This document shows positions 42,673 through 51,546 of a stretch of 64,000 bases of DNA, piece after piece. A model generated the notes under the pieces. It saw nothing but the letters and a program-made list of their open reading frames with translations. It had not been told where the DNA came from and searched no databases. Source of the DNA: Rhodopirellula bahusiensis (GTDB lineage Bacteria; Planctomycetota; Planctomycetia; Pirellulales; Pirellulaceae); the NCBI RefSeq assembly GCF_002727185.1, contig NZ_NIZW01000002.1, positions 434,001 through 498,000 on the forward strand, written 5' to 3'. Every line of letters starts with the position of its first letter. The stretch's first letter is position 1. The position numbers and the translations under genes were made by a program.

Positions 42673-43656
42673 TTAGGACTTGATGCCGATGTTGAGGTAG
42701 GCGTGGACGTGGGGGGCGCCGCGGAAGTGCCAGACCATTGATGGGCCTTCGACTCGCCAGATGTCCCAGACGCGATCGTTGTCGATGTCTTCTTGTTGAT
42801 AGAAAGCCATGTGCAGTTGGTCGAGTCCTCCGCTGCTGTTCAGGATCTCCATCACTTCCTTCGAATCGTTCTCACGATAAGGAGCCAGCAACATCTTGAG
42901 GGTCGATTCGACGAGCTCCTTTTGATCGCTGGAAAGTTGGTCGACGCCAATCCCCGGAAAGTGCCCGCTCTCGCCCTTCAACTGCACCGCGGTTTCATTG
43001 GGAGCCTTCTTTTGTAACGCCAGTTTGGCTTGGTCCGCGTCCAAGGCTTGGAAGACCTTGTTGGCTTGCAAGGTCTGCTGAAAGAACGGGCTGTCGGGGA
43101 GGTATTCCTCGCCGTGCCCATAAACAACGGGGCCGCCAAAGCCTATTTTGTCGAGTCGATTTCCGTCGGCTCGCATCGTCACGTGACGACCGGTCAATTC
43201 GAATTGGAACTGGTCCGAGCCTGGTTCTCCGAACAACGCGAAACTGTAGCTTTCTAGTCCGCCGTCATCGTATTCCATTTGTTCGAGCAGACGATCGTAT
43301 CCGTCTTTGGAGGTGATGTTGCGAACGATTTGCTCGACCAGCGTCTTCTGCTTCTTCGAGAATAGATCGTCGCCGATGGTCGTTTTGCTGACGTGCCAGT
43401 TCGGGTTGATCTTCAGGCGATCGGCGTGATCGAACGGTCGCCAGACAGCGGTCTTCTGTTTGTCGGACAAGGAGGTGTACAGTTCCCCCACGTAGGTTTC
43501 CGCGGAAGCGGTGGGGGCTCCCGCCGCATGAGCAAAACGGGCGTCGAAGAGGTTGGTCGTCGCAACACCAGCGGCGATAGCTCCTCCAAGTTTGACGAAG
43601 TCTCGGCGGGCAACGCGTTGGCCATCGGGGCGATTGACGTTCATCGGAAAGCTCAT
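42673..43656 (-). CDS. DUF3500 family protein with Tat-type signal
   Basis: The 327-residue protein starts with a twin-arginine signal (ARRDFVKLGGAIAAGVATT, ending near FAHA). The mature part contains QKTAVWRPFDHADRLKINPN then WHVSKTTIGDDLFSKKQ, and LESYSFALFGEPGSDQFQ then FELTGRHVTMR, FGGPVVYGHG, and the C-terminal WRVEGPSMVWHFRGAPHVHA. These are features of DUF3500, an uncharacterised family exported by many bacteria. The many His residues, especially toward the end (MVWHFRGAPHVHAYLN), could bind metal. Function is unknown. The ATG at 43644, four codons downstream, is an equally good start. It is transcribed in the same direction as the aminoacylase fusion upstream (125-bp gap) and the RAYT gene downstream. 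Confidence 0.78.
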   Translation of the reverse strand: MSFPMNVNRPDGQRVARRDFVKLGGAIAAGVATTNLFDARFAHAAGAPTASAETYVGELYTSLSDKQKTAVWRPFDHADRLKINPNWHVSKTTIGDDLFSKKQKTLVEQIVRNITSKDGYDRLLEQMEYDDGGLESYSFALFGEPGSDQFQFELTGRHVTMRADGNRLDKIGFGGPVVYGHGEEYLPDSPFFQQTLQANKVFQALDADQAKLALQKKAPNETAVQLKGESGHFPGIGVDQLSSDQKELVESTLKMLLAPYRENDSKEVMEILNSSGGLDQLHMAFYQQEDIDNDRVWDIWRVEGPSMVWHFRGAPHVHAYLNIGIKS

Positions 43657-43780
43657 GAGGGTTGGAGGGAATACAGGCGGGAACCGTTTGCTTCAAACGG
43701 CCGATTTTGATTCTACCAAATTCAACCCCAGCGAACAAAAATTGGATCGTTTCGAAGACAACGTTGCCCAGACGAGAACG

Positions 43781-46672
43781 TTACCGAGTTCCGTCCTCGC
43801 TTGGTTCCGGCCAATCTTTGATCTGGTCGATCGCCTTCATGACTTGAGGAAGGATGGTCCCGGTCACTCGTGAAAGACGAGCGGTGACTCGCGTATTGAA
43901 CAACAACGCGACGTTCTTTCCATCGGAACGACGAACCAGAATCGTGTTGGTGCCGGGAAGCGAACCGCCATGGGAAGCGGTCAATTCGCCAGAGTCATCG
44001 GTAACCACTGACCAACCTTGGCCGTAGTACCTGGGCTTGAGGTCACCGTTCTTCTTGTGTCCCGCCAAACCTTCCGGCCGAGCAAACATGTCGTTGATTC
44101 TGGCGGACGACAACAGTGGGCTGTTCTCGGGGTGATCGAATGCGCTAGCGAACCGAGCCAGGTCGCTGGCCGATGCAATCCACGCTCCGTGGGAATCCAT
44201 CGCCTCCAAGTGCCAAGCCCCATAGGTTTGCGGCACGCGCGAATTCAAGTCCTTGGCGAAGACGGAGTCGCCTTGGTGCGGATCGTAGTAGCGGACCTCG
44301 TTTGGTTTGCGGCCTTTCAAACGAGTCGCGCCGACTGACATCGATGTCACGCCGATCGGTTGCAGGACATCTTGTTGGACATAGTCTTCGTAAGTGTCGC
44401 CGGTGATCTTCTCGATGACTCGCCCAAGCAAGCAATATCCGTAGTTGGAATACGCGTACCGCTCACCCGGATCGAAGTCGAGCGGTTTGCCTCGCATGAC
44501 ACGGATGATGGTGTCGGGCGTCGCGGGGTGGGATGCACCGAGAGCGTTTGCAAATTGAGTTGAGCGGAACATCGCGTCGAACGATTGGTCTCGATCCCAA
44601 CCACCACGATGTTGCAACAAGTGCTGGATCGTGATTTCGTTTTGTCGCTCGTCGATCTTGGAACCTTCTTCCACATGAGGCTCATGGTCGAGGATTTCGA
44701 AGACTTTGTCGTCGAGCGAGAGTTTGCCTTGATCGATCAACTGCAAGATCGCGACAGCGGTGATCGGTTTGGAAATGCTGGCGATCCGAAACAGGCTCTC
44801 GGGAGTGACCGGCTCTCGCTGGCCGACGTCGGCGTAGCCAAACCCTCTCGCGTAGACGACGTTGCTTTGGTCCGTGATCGCCAGCGATGCACCCGGGATA
44901 CGGTGCTCGCGAAGGAATGTTTGCATCACCCTATCGACTTCGCGAAACGCTGGTTGGTCGTCTCCGGTGACGATCGCGTGCGACGCGGTTGTGGGATCAA
45001 AGCCGGGGCCGCGGAGGACTTTGCCGGGGCGTTTGCCGGTGAACTTGCCATCGGCGAGCACGGGAATTCCGTTGACGATCACGTGCTTCATGCCAACCGA
45101 TTCTGCGTGCGGGTTTTCGAAGTCCGCTCGATCGGCGAGTTCATCAAAGTCGAACACGATCACGTCGGCGGCTAGGCCCTCGGCGATTCGGCCGCGGTCA
45201 TAGACCATCACGGCGTTGGCCGCGGCGGCACTGGCTTGCGAGATCGCTTGTTCCATTGAGATCGCCCCCAGGTCTCGGACGTAACGCGACAACATCCGTG
45301 GGAACGCGCCGTAGGAACGTGGATGCGAGGCGCCTCGATTGCCACCGGCTGGGCCGACATCGGTGCAGAAAGAAACAAACTCTTGTTGCATCGCCAAAAT
45401 CTTGTTCGCGTCGCTCATCGTTTCGGGCAGTGCGAACGTGGACGCATTGCACAGTCCAAAGAAGGTGTCCCAATCGTCTTCACCAGTTGCTTTGGCGATC
45501 GCGGCGACGGATTGGCCAGCGTACTCGCGATAACGAGGTTCAGTGGTTTGGCCGACGATGATGCGGTCCCAATCCGAGCCCGCATGGCGATACCAGTTTT
45601 CCCAACCGCTGGTGGATTCGATTTCCTCGCGAACTTCAGCTCGAAGTTCTTCGTTGTCGGCCAACCGGTTGAGGAACTTGGCTCGTCCTTCGCCAAAGTG
45701 CCGCGGGTGAATCAGGGCATCGATTCCCAACCCGTTGTTGATGTAGGGATAGATGTCGGCGGTGACTTGGTGACCTTCGCTGCGAGCGGCTTTGATCCGC
45801 GCGATTGCCAATTGCATCTTGCCCCAGTTTTGACGACCGGCGGCTTTCAAGTGAAAGATGTGAACGGGAGTGTTGCCAATGCGGCCAATTTCCAGGGCTT
45901 CATCGATCGCTTCGAGAAGCTGGTCACCTTCGTTTCGCATGTGCGTGTAGTAGCGTCCGCCGTGTTCGCCCGCGACTCCGGCCAAGGCACCGATTTCTTC
46001 GGTCGATGCATAAACGGCGGGAGGGTAGATCAACGCGGTGGAAACTCCGATCGCACCCGCACGCATGGCTTCGCGAACGTGTTCCTTCATCGCCTTTAGT
46101 TCATCGTCGCTGGGACGCCGGTCGTCTTCGCCCATCACCAACCGGCGGACTTGGGTGTGCCCGATCGTTTGCACGGTGTTGACGGGCATGCCTTTCAGGT
46201 CCAGCAACTGAAAGTACTCCGCCATGTTTTGCCAACCGACTGTTTTCGCGTCATGTTCTGAAACCGGCGCGGCCGACGATCCCTCGCCCGCGTTGATGGT
46301 CGTGATGCCTTGTGTCAGTAAGTTCATTGCCGACGAAGGATTCCGAAGCATCGGAGTCGCGGTTTGCCCCATCATGTCGATGAAACCGGGAGCGACGATC
46401 AATCCCTCGGCATCGATCGTGTCTTTGGCGGACGCCGGATCGATGCGGCCGATGTGGGTGATCTTGCCGTTCGTGATTCCGACATCGGCTTCGTACCAAG
46501 GGGCACCCGTGCCATCGACCACGTGCCCGTTCAGGATCGCGAGATCGAAGGTTGGCTCTTTTGAATTGGGCTCGTCGTCCGCAGCGAAGGTCGCCGGTGA
46601 AATCAGCCAAACAACCAAGAAACAAAGGGCCATGGATCGACGCGGCGCAATGTCAGAGGGCTTCTTCCACAC
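43781..46672 (-). CDS. Secreted fusion: D-aminoacylase-like amidohydrolase and beta-lactamase-like serine hydrolase
   Basis: The 963-residue protein has a signal peptide (MALCFLVVWLISPATFAA). The N-terminal about 560 residues are an N-acyl-D-amino-acid deacylase-like amidohydrolase (DLAILNGHVVDGTGAPWYEA, then APGFIDMMG, THMRNEG, HIFHLKAAG, GASHPRSYGAFPR, and DVIVFDFDELAD). The C-terminal about 390 residues are a class C beta-lactamase/penicillin-binding-like hydrolase: SxxK motif SISK with Ser632 and Lys635, YSN in YAYSNYGYCLLG, and a late HGGSLPG. The amidohydrolase start lacks the usual HxH (it reads MMGQTA). Together they could process D-amino-acid-containing substrates or peptidoglycan fragments. 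The start is GTG at 46672; ATG 46633 (residue 14) is an alternative. Zinc ligands were not tested. Confidence 0.85.
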   Translation of the reverse strand: MWKKPSDIAPRRSMALCFLVVWLISPATFAADDEPNSKEPTFDLAILNGHVVDGTGAPWYEADVGITNGKITHIGRIDPASAKDTIDAEGLIVAPGFIDMMGQTATPMLRNPSSAMNLLTQGITTINAGEGSSAAPVSEHDAKTVGWQNMAEYFQLLDLKGMPVNTVQTIGHTQVRRLVMGEDDRRPSDDELKAMKEHVREAMRAGAIGVSTALIYPPAVYASTEEIGALAGVAGEHGGRYYTHMRNEGDQLLEAIDEALEIGRIGNTPVHIFHLKAAGRQNWGKMQLAIARIKAARSEGHQVTADIYPYINNGLGIDALIHPRHFGEGRAKFLNRLADNEELRAEVREEIESTSGWENWYRHAGSDWDRIIVGQTTEPRYREYAGQSVAAIAKATGEDDWDTFFGLCNASTFALPETMSDANKILAMQQEFVSFCTDVGPAGGNRGASHPRSYGAFPRMLSRYVRDLGAISMEQAISQASAAAANAVMVYDRGRIAEGLAADVIVFDFDELADRADFENPHAESVGMKHVIVNGIPVLADGKFTGKRPGKVLRGPGFDPTTASHAIVTGDDQPAFREVDRVMQTFLREHRIPGASLAITDQSNVVYARGFGYADVGQREPVTPESLFRIASISKPITAVAILQLIDQGKLSLDDKVFEILDHEPHVEEGSKIDERQNEITIQHLLQHRGGWDRDQSFDAMFRSTQFANALGASHPATPDTIIRVMRGKPLDFDPGERYAYSNYGYCLLGRVIEKITGDTYEDYVQQDVLQPIGVTSMSVGATRLKGRKPNEVRYYDPHQGDSVFAKDLNSRVPQTYGAWHLEAMDSHGAWIASASDLARFASAFDHPENSPLLSSARINDMFARPEGLAGHKKNGDLKPRYYGQGWSVVTDDSGELTASHGGSLPGTNTILVRRSDGKNVALLFNTRVTARLSRVTGTILPQVMKAIDQIKDWPEPSEDGTR

Positions 46673-47247
46673 AGGATTGACTCGGCAGGCGGGGAGGGGC
46701 AGGCGGGACAGTGACCCGAGCCGACAGCGCGGAACAGATCAAATTGCAGCCAACAGCTTAACTGATCCGAGAGGGGGGCTTGGTCGTCCGCCTATGCCGC
46801 CGGACTGGTGCGAGTGAGAAGTCATTTCCGCGACGGTGGGCTTGTTCGCGTCAAGCCGATGGGATCAAAGCGAGTGCAGCGTTTCCTTTTTCTTGCCTAA
46901 GTTCCCGAGATGGCCAGGTTTGACACCGGATTTGCTAGTAATCGCAATCCAGATCACGAATCATTTTCGCGGCAACCGTGGAAGGGGGGTTCGATCTCTC
47001 TTGGCAACCTGTAACGATAGGGCATCTTGAGAAGTTTTGGAGTCCCGCCATCCATGACGGTTGTGCGGTAAGCAAGGATGCCCCCCTGACGAATTTTGAC
47101 CTGTCGTCAAAGAAACGCCATCATGCTTTCCATCCACCTAGCAGAGTTATATGCTAGGACGAAAGACGACCCAAACTCACTATCCTGCCCCGGCGAGCCA
47201 AACAGTTTTCGAGTTGCCCACCTGATCGGCCCACCGCCTGAGACCGT
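46673..47247. other. 575-bp divergent intergenic region before the FAAL-ACP gene
   Basis: The gap separates the aminoacylase/beta-lactamase gene (-) from the fatty acyl-AMP ligase gene (+). I found no RNA gene, repeat family or additional protein. It contains an AT-rich stretch and the inverted repeat CCTAGCA / TGCTAGG (47137-47158), listed separately. The size is generous for a promoter region, so an unrecognised short RNA remains possible. Confidence 0.45.
47137..47158. promoter_or_regulatory. Inverted repeat, possible operator of the FAAL-ACP gene
   Basis: A perfect 7-bp inverted repeat, CCTAGCA at 47137-47143 and TGCTAGG at 47152-47158, with an 8-nt AT-rich spacer (GAGTTATA), lies about 90 nt before the start codon. 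The spacing suits a helix-turn-helix dimer such as TetR family. No such regulator is encoded nearby, so this is a weak candidate. Confidence 0.3.
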
Positions 47248-49590
47248 ATGTTACGCAAATCAGATATCGCTGATTCAACGACGCGCGAGCCCAATGAGAC
47301 GCGATGGAAATCGCTCGCTCATTTGCTCGTTGATCGTGCCGCGCGGAATCCCGATCGTCCGGCGCTGACGTTTCTGACTGACGAATCGCTGGATGGGACG
47401 GACGAAGGCCAAACTTTGAGTTACGCCGAATTGCACCGGCGTGTCCGTGCGGTCGCAACGCGATTGCTGCGAGAGACGGGAGTGAAGGCTGGCGATCGAG
47501 CGATGTTGCTGTTCCCGCCCGGCTTGGAATTCATGATCGGATTCATGGCCTGCGAGATGGCTCGTTTGATTCCGGTCCCGACCAGCTATCCAAAACCTGG
47601 TCGCGCGATGCCACGGTTGGACACCTCGGTGGCGGATTGCGGACCATCGGTTCTGATCAGCGACCAAGAAACCATTGCCGGGATTGATCCGCACCGAGTG
47701 TCGCCAGAGACGGCCGCTTTGCCGAAGGTTGCGACTGATGCATCGATTCAAGACGACTTGTCCACACCAGAGTCCTTTGATGACTTGCCGCTCGACGAGA
47801 TCGAAGCCTCTGATTTAGCTCTGTTGCAATACACCAGTGGGTCGACGAGTGATCCGAAGGGCGTGATGGTTTCGCACGCGAATTTGCTGAGCAATTTGGA
47901 GTCGATTCGGCACGCATTCGGGATCGAGTGGTCGGACGATGACGGTGACGATTTTGAACGCGGTCTGTTTTGGTTGCCTCCGTTCCACGACATGGGATTG
48001 ATCGGCGGAATTTTGGAACCGTTGTACGTCGGCGGTCATGCGATCTTGATGTCGCCGCGATCGTTCTTGGCTCGGCCGATGCGTTGGTTGCGAGCGATCT
48101 CGGATTACAAAGCGACGATCAGCGGCGCTCCAAACTTTGCGTATCAATTGTGCGTGGACCGAGTGGATGCCGCGCAGGCGGAGTCGCTTGAGCTGAGTGG
48201 TTGGAAACTTGCGTTTTGTGGTGCTGAACCGATCATCGCTGACACGCTGCAGCAGTTCACGGATCGATTCTCCGACGCTGGGTTTGGTGGCGAAACGTTC
48301 TGCCCTTGTTACGGATTGGCCGAAGCAACGTTGATGGCAGCCAGTTGCCGGTCCGGGCATGCACCCAGCCTGTTGGACGTCGACAGAGATGAATTGACTC
48401 ACGGCCGGGCAAGTGTCATTCGGCACACGTCGCTCAATCGTACGTCAGCCGAAGACGTGGCTGATCCGATGTCAGAAGATGCCAATGTTCGTCAATTGGT
48501 GAGTTCAGGAAACGCCGCTCACGCGATGACCGTGTTGGTGGTGGACGAGGCAACGAAACAAGAACAACCAGACGGCGAGATCGGCGAAATCTGGTTGGCC
48601 GGTCCTTCCATCGCGTCGGGATACTGGAAACGCGAAGAAGTCAACGCGGAAGTGTTTGGTGCAACGTTAGCCGACGGGGATTCGTCAGAGAAGTTCTTGC
48701 GAACTGGCGACCTTGGCTTCGTTCACGACGGCGAAATCTACGTCACCGGACGCAGCAAAGATGTCGTGATTTTGCGTGGTCGAAACTTGTTCCCGCAAGA
48801 CATCGAAGCGACGGTCAAAGGTTTGTTGCAAGCCAACGTGTTGCAATGCGCGGCCGTTGCCACGACCGGGCGAACCGGCGATGCGTTGACGGTTGCCGCC
48901 GAAGTTTCGCGGCACGTTGATTCAGAAGAATTGCCCGACATTGTGCGTCACATTCGACGTGCGATCATCGATGATCACGAAGTCGACGCCCGTCAAGTGT
49001 TGATCACACGTCCCGGCGGGATCCCGCTGACGACCAGCGGCAAAGTCCAGCGTCAGCAGTGCCGGGCAATGATCGAAGGCGGCGAGCTAGCGGCCCGTTA
49101 CCAATGGTCTCGCAATCGGTTCATCGACGATTCGGAATCGGTGGCGCTGCCGGAGTTGCCGACCCGCGTGACTCGAGAAGAGATTCCCGAAGCAACCGAA
49201 CAAATCACGGCGTGGTTGCTGGCTTGGTTGTCAGGACACAGTGGCGAGCAGATCCATGAAGATGGTGAACGTCCCGTACGAAACACTTCGCTGACGCCAG
49301 AGACCCCATTCGCGGAAACTGGCATGGATTCGTTGACCGCAGTCGAACTGAGCAGCGAGCTGGAAGATTGGTTGGGGATTGAGTTGACACCTGTGTTGGC
49401 ATTCAACTACCCGACCTCATCGCGGTTGGCGGCTTACTTGGCGGAAACGTTGGCGGGTGGTCCCGAACACGACGCTGCCGTAGATGAATTCGATGGCACG
49501 GGCGGCGACATTCAATCGGACATCGAAGCGTCCGATTTATCGCCGGAAGAACTGGAAGCCTTGCTGAGCGAAATCGAAAACGATTCTTAA
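47248..49590 (+). CDS. Fatty acyl-AMP ligase fused to an acyl carrier domain
   Basis: The 780-residue protein combines an FAAL-type adenylating domain (about 15-610) and a carrier protein domain (about 645-735). The adenylation motifs are LQYTSGSTSDPKGVMVSH (TSGST at 196-200), FWLPPFHDMGLIGG, FCPCYGLAEATLMAAS, and LRTGDLGFVHDGEIYVTGRS. The carrier site is GMDSLTAVE with Ser695 as the phosphopantetheine attachment point. FAALs activate fatty acids as acyl-AMP and load them onto a carrier for lipid, lipopeptide or polyketide assembly. It lacks flanking synthase genes; the next such function, a type II thioesterase, is 11 kb away. The last 45 residues are acidic (DIQSDIEASDLSPEELEALL) and may be a docking tail. 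The start was taken as the ATG at 47248. Confidence 0.9.
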   Translation: MLRKSDIADSTTREPNETRWKSLAHLLVDRAARNPDRPALTFLTDESLDGTDEGQTLSYAELHRRVRAVATRLLRETGVKAGDRAMLLFPPGLEFMIGFMACEMARLIPVPTSYPKPGRAMPRLDTSVADCGPSVLISDQETIAGIDPHRVSPETAALPKVATDASIQDDLSTPESFDDLPLDEIEASDLALLQYTSGSTSDPKGVMVSHANLLSNLESIRHAFGIEWSDDDGDDFERGLFWLPPFHDMGLIGGILEPLYVGGHAILMSPRSFLARPMRWLRAISDYKATISGAPNFAYQLCVDRVDAAQAESLELSGWKLAFCGAEPIIADTLQQFTDRFSDAGFGGETFCPCYGLAEATLMAASCRSGHAPSLLDVDRDELTHGRASVIRHTSLNRTSAEDVADPMSEDANVRQLVSSGNAAHAMTVLVVDEATKQEQPDGEIGEIWLAGPSIASGYWKREEVNAEVFGATLADGDSSEKFLRTGDLGFVHDGEIYVTGRSKDVVILRGRNLFPQDIEATVKGLLQANVLQCAAVATTGRTGDALTVAAEVSRHVDSEELPDIVRHIRRAIIDDHEVDARQVLITRPGGIPLTTSGKVQRQQCRAMIEGGELAARYQWSRNRFIDDSESVALPELPTRVTREEIPEATEQITAWLLAWLSGHSGEQIHEDGERPVRNTSLTPETPFAETGMDSLTAVELSSELEDWLGIELTPVLAFNYPTSSRLAAYLAETLAGGPEHDAAVDEFDGTGGDIQSDIEASDLSPEELEALLSEIENDS

Positions 49591-49638
49591 AGTGAGACTC
49601 CGCCTCTCACCTTGTCTGTCCGCTAGATGCACCACCAT

Positions 49639-49897
49639 GTAGGCCATGTCCCACATGGCGACCGTGTTGGGGGCTCGTTCGCTGTTTGGAATGCTGTCGA
49701 TGTGGCGAATGATCCGGAACGCGACGATCGCCAGGTGGAACCTGGCCTACGGTGGGCATCGACAGAGTAGAACATTTGTCCCCAAATGTTTGCGTGCGTG
49801 GTGTCTGTTGTCGTGCCACATGACGCGGTCGTTGTTGAGCGTTCAGCGAGTCCGGTGTGATCCCGCGTTTCACCTTGCCAGGTGGAACCTGGCCTAC
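49639..49897. repeat. REP cluster after the FAAL-ACP gene (families C, D, E)
   Basis: Family C at 49639-49663 (+) (GTAG, stem GCCATGT / ACATGGC). Family D at 49721-49750 (-) and 49875-49897 (-) (GTAG, stem GCCAGGT / ACCTGGC, loop TCC). Family E at 49777-49804 (+) (GTAG, stem AACATTTG / CAAATGTT, loop TCCC). The last D copy contains the stop codon of the membrane protein gene that follows: its head GTAG supplies TAG at 49896-49894 on the minus strand. About 70 bp between 49804 and 49874 shows nothing recognisable. Confidence 0.88.
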
Positions 49898-51306
49898 GGG
49901 TTGGGGTGTGGTTTTTGGCGGATTTGACTGGCCAGCATGACGGCGATCCAAACGGGCAACCACATGGCGGCGGCGTCGGAGAAGCGTCCGATCGGCGGGC
50001 TGGTGAGCGACACAAACGCGATCTTGAACAGCCAGTAGCTGAGTGCCAACCAAGTCAATGTTGCCAGTCCGGCGCGGTTGGATGCATGCTCGCGAAGTGA
50101 ATCGGTCGTCTTCATTGGATTGAATCGGATCGATGCAACACAGGCGGCGACGGCCAGCCCCATGGTGACGACAAAAAAGATCGGATGCATCAGCATGTCG
50201 GCCACCGATCCCCACACGCCACGCCGGATCGCCAACGCAATCCAACGCAGATAGCGAAGGGGATAGCCCCGAACGATCGTGCTATCGAGTTCTGCAAGCA
50301 TTCGGTGTTGCTCGACTCGTTGCAATCCAGGTGACTTGTCGGAAACTTCCGGAGTCCGCTTCGCGACAGCTTCCGCGGCTGGGATCACAACCATGTAGGT
50401 CATCGCGTCCCAGCGATTTTCAATGGTCGTGTACGAGTCCGCTCGCGGGGCCGCATCGGCGATCCGACGGAGATCCAATCCATCAGCGGCGACGCGGTCA
50501 CCGGCTGCCATCTCGATGCGGCGATCGGCGATCTCTTTTCCGAGTTCGCCCAGTTGGTCGGGCAAGGCCTCGAGTTCTTCTGCGTCGAGCAACTGAGTCG
50601 TCACGGCGGCCATGTTCTGGTGACCAAAGGGAAGCACGCCGAAGTCATCGACTGTCACCCATCGAAACGTGCACCAACCAAGCAACGCGATCACGGGCAA
50701 CGCTCCAATTCCGATCGCTTCGACCCAACGTCGAGAAAACGTGACGCCCGGACGCACGAAAACGCTGAGCATCAACCAGGGGATCAGAAACAAATAGGCA
50801 GGACGGATTGCAATGACCAGCACCGTCATCGTGCCCAAGACGACGCACCGACGTGGCGTCAAACCAGTTCGCCAGACTCGCAGCAGCCCGATTCCGATCA
50901 TGGCGGCCAACGACATCGCGGGAGCGTCGGTTGCGATCGTGTTGACGTGATCCCAGAACGTGCAACCGATTGCGAAGGCACAGCACGCAACGACGACCGT
51001 TCGACGCGAGAAATTCCAGGCCGCCAGTTCGACTGCCGGCCAGCCGACCGCGATGGATTGCAGAGCGATGTGAAGAACGACCAACGCTTGCATCGCGTTC
51101 TCGTTCGCCAGCTTTTTTGTGAGCCGCACGATCACCGGGTAGCCCGGCGTTCGGATTTGAGTGGCGACGGCTTCGGCAGAGCTGAATGAGTATTCGGTGT
51201 AGCTGGGGGAGTCAGGAACCAAATGGGGTGCGAACCGATTGGTCGTCCAACATGTCCCCATCAAGATGACAAAGGCGGCCAGCGTTATCAGAGCGAAGTG
51301 TTTCAT
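49894..51306 (-). CDS. Polytopic membrane protein, GT-C glycosyltransferase-like
   Basis: The 470-residue protein has about nine to ten predicted membrane helices (for example LITLAAFVILMGTCW, AMSLAAMIGIGLL, LGTMTVLVIAIRPAYLFLI, FFVVTMGLAVAACV, WLPVWIAVMLASQI). A large extramembrane loop lies at about 230-320, and DSPSYTEY in the first loop has an acidic residue placed as the catalytic Asp of GT-C enzymes would be. That topology and the first loop suggest a lipid-linked-sugar-dependent glycosyltransferase, but no sequence family was recognised with confidence. The final residues KPHPNP and the stop TAG run directly into a family D REP, so the C-terminus may have been changed by insertion. Confidence 0.6.
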   Translation of the reverse strand: MKHFALITLAAFVILMGTCWTTNRFAPHLVPDSPSYTEYSFSSAEAVATQIRTPGYPVIVRLTKKLANENAMQALVVLHIALQSIAVGWPAVELAAWNFSRRTVVVACCAFAIGCTFWDHVNTIATDAPAMSLAAMIGIGLLRVWRTGLTPRRCVVLGTMTVLVIAIRPAYLFLIPWLMLSVFVRPGVTFSRRWVEAIGIGALPVIALLGWCTFRWVTVDDFGVLPFGHQNMAAVTTQLLDAEELEALPDQLGELGKEIADRRIEMAAGDRVAADGLDLRRIADAAPRADSYTTIENRWDAMTYMVVIPAAEAVAKRTPEVSDKSPGLQRVEQHRMLAELDSTIVRGYPLRYLRWIALAIRRGVWGSVADMLMHPIFFVVTMGLAVAACVASIRFNPMKTTDSLREHASNRAGLATLTWLALSYWLFKIAFVSLTSPPIGRFSDAAAMWLPVWIAVMLASQIRQKPHPNP

Positions 51307-51433
51307 GCGAATTAGCTTAACCTGACGGCGGTTGAACGCGATGAGTCCTCATTGCCTCATTCCAAGCGTTCGTGCTCTCATTCGCCCGGATTTGCAACTT
51401 CGCTCGACTGGGAACCGGACTTGGTGTCGCCTC

Positions 51434-51496
51434 TTTCGAATTCTTGGCGAATCCGGCACCATTTCTTCCCGGATCACTGAGCGACAACGGTTCTAC
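51434..51496 (-). repeat. Degenerate REP pair upstream of the MATE gene (families B, E)
   Basis: Family B-like (-) at about 51434-51459 and family E-like (-) at about 51476-51496 (GTAG head, stem part AACCGTTG, loop TCG). Both are in the 240-bp divergent gap between the membrane protein and the MATE transporter. Copies are eroded: the B head reads GTGC. The same B plus E combination recurs at 57307-57369 and 57910-57966. Confidence 0.65.
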
Positions 51497-51546
51497 TTTG
51501 CTGCCGCTTCCTGACGAAAATTCACTCCCACCGAATCATCCCCCTC

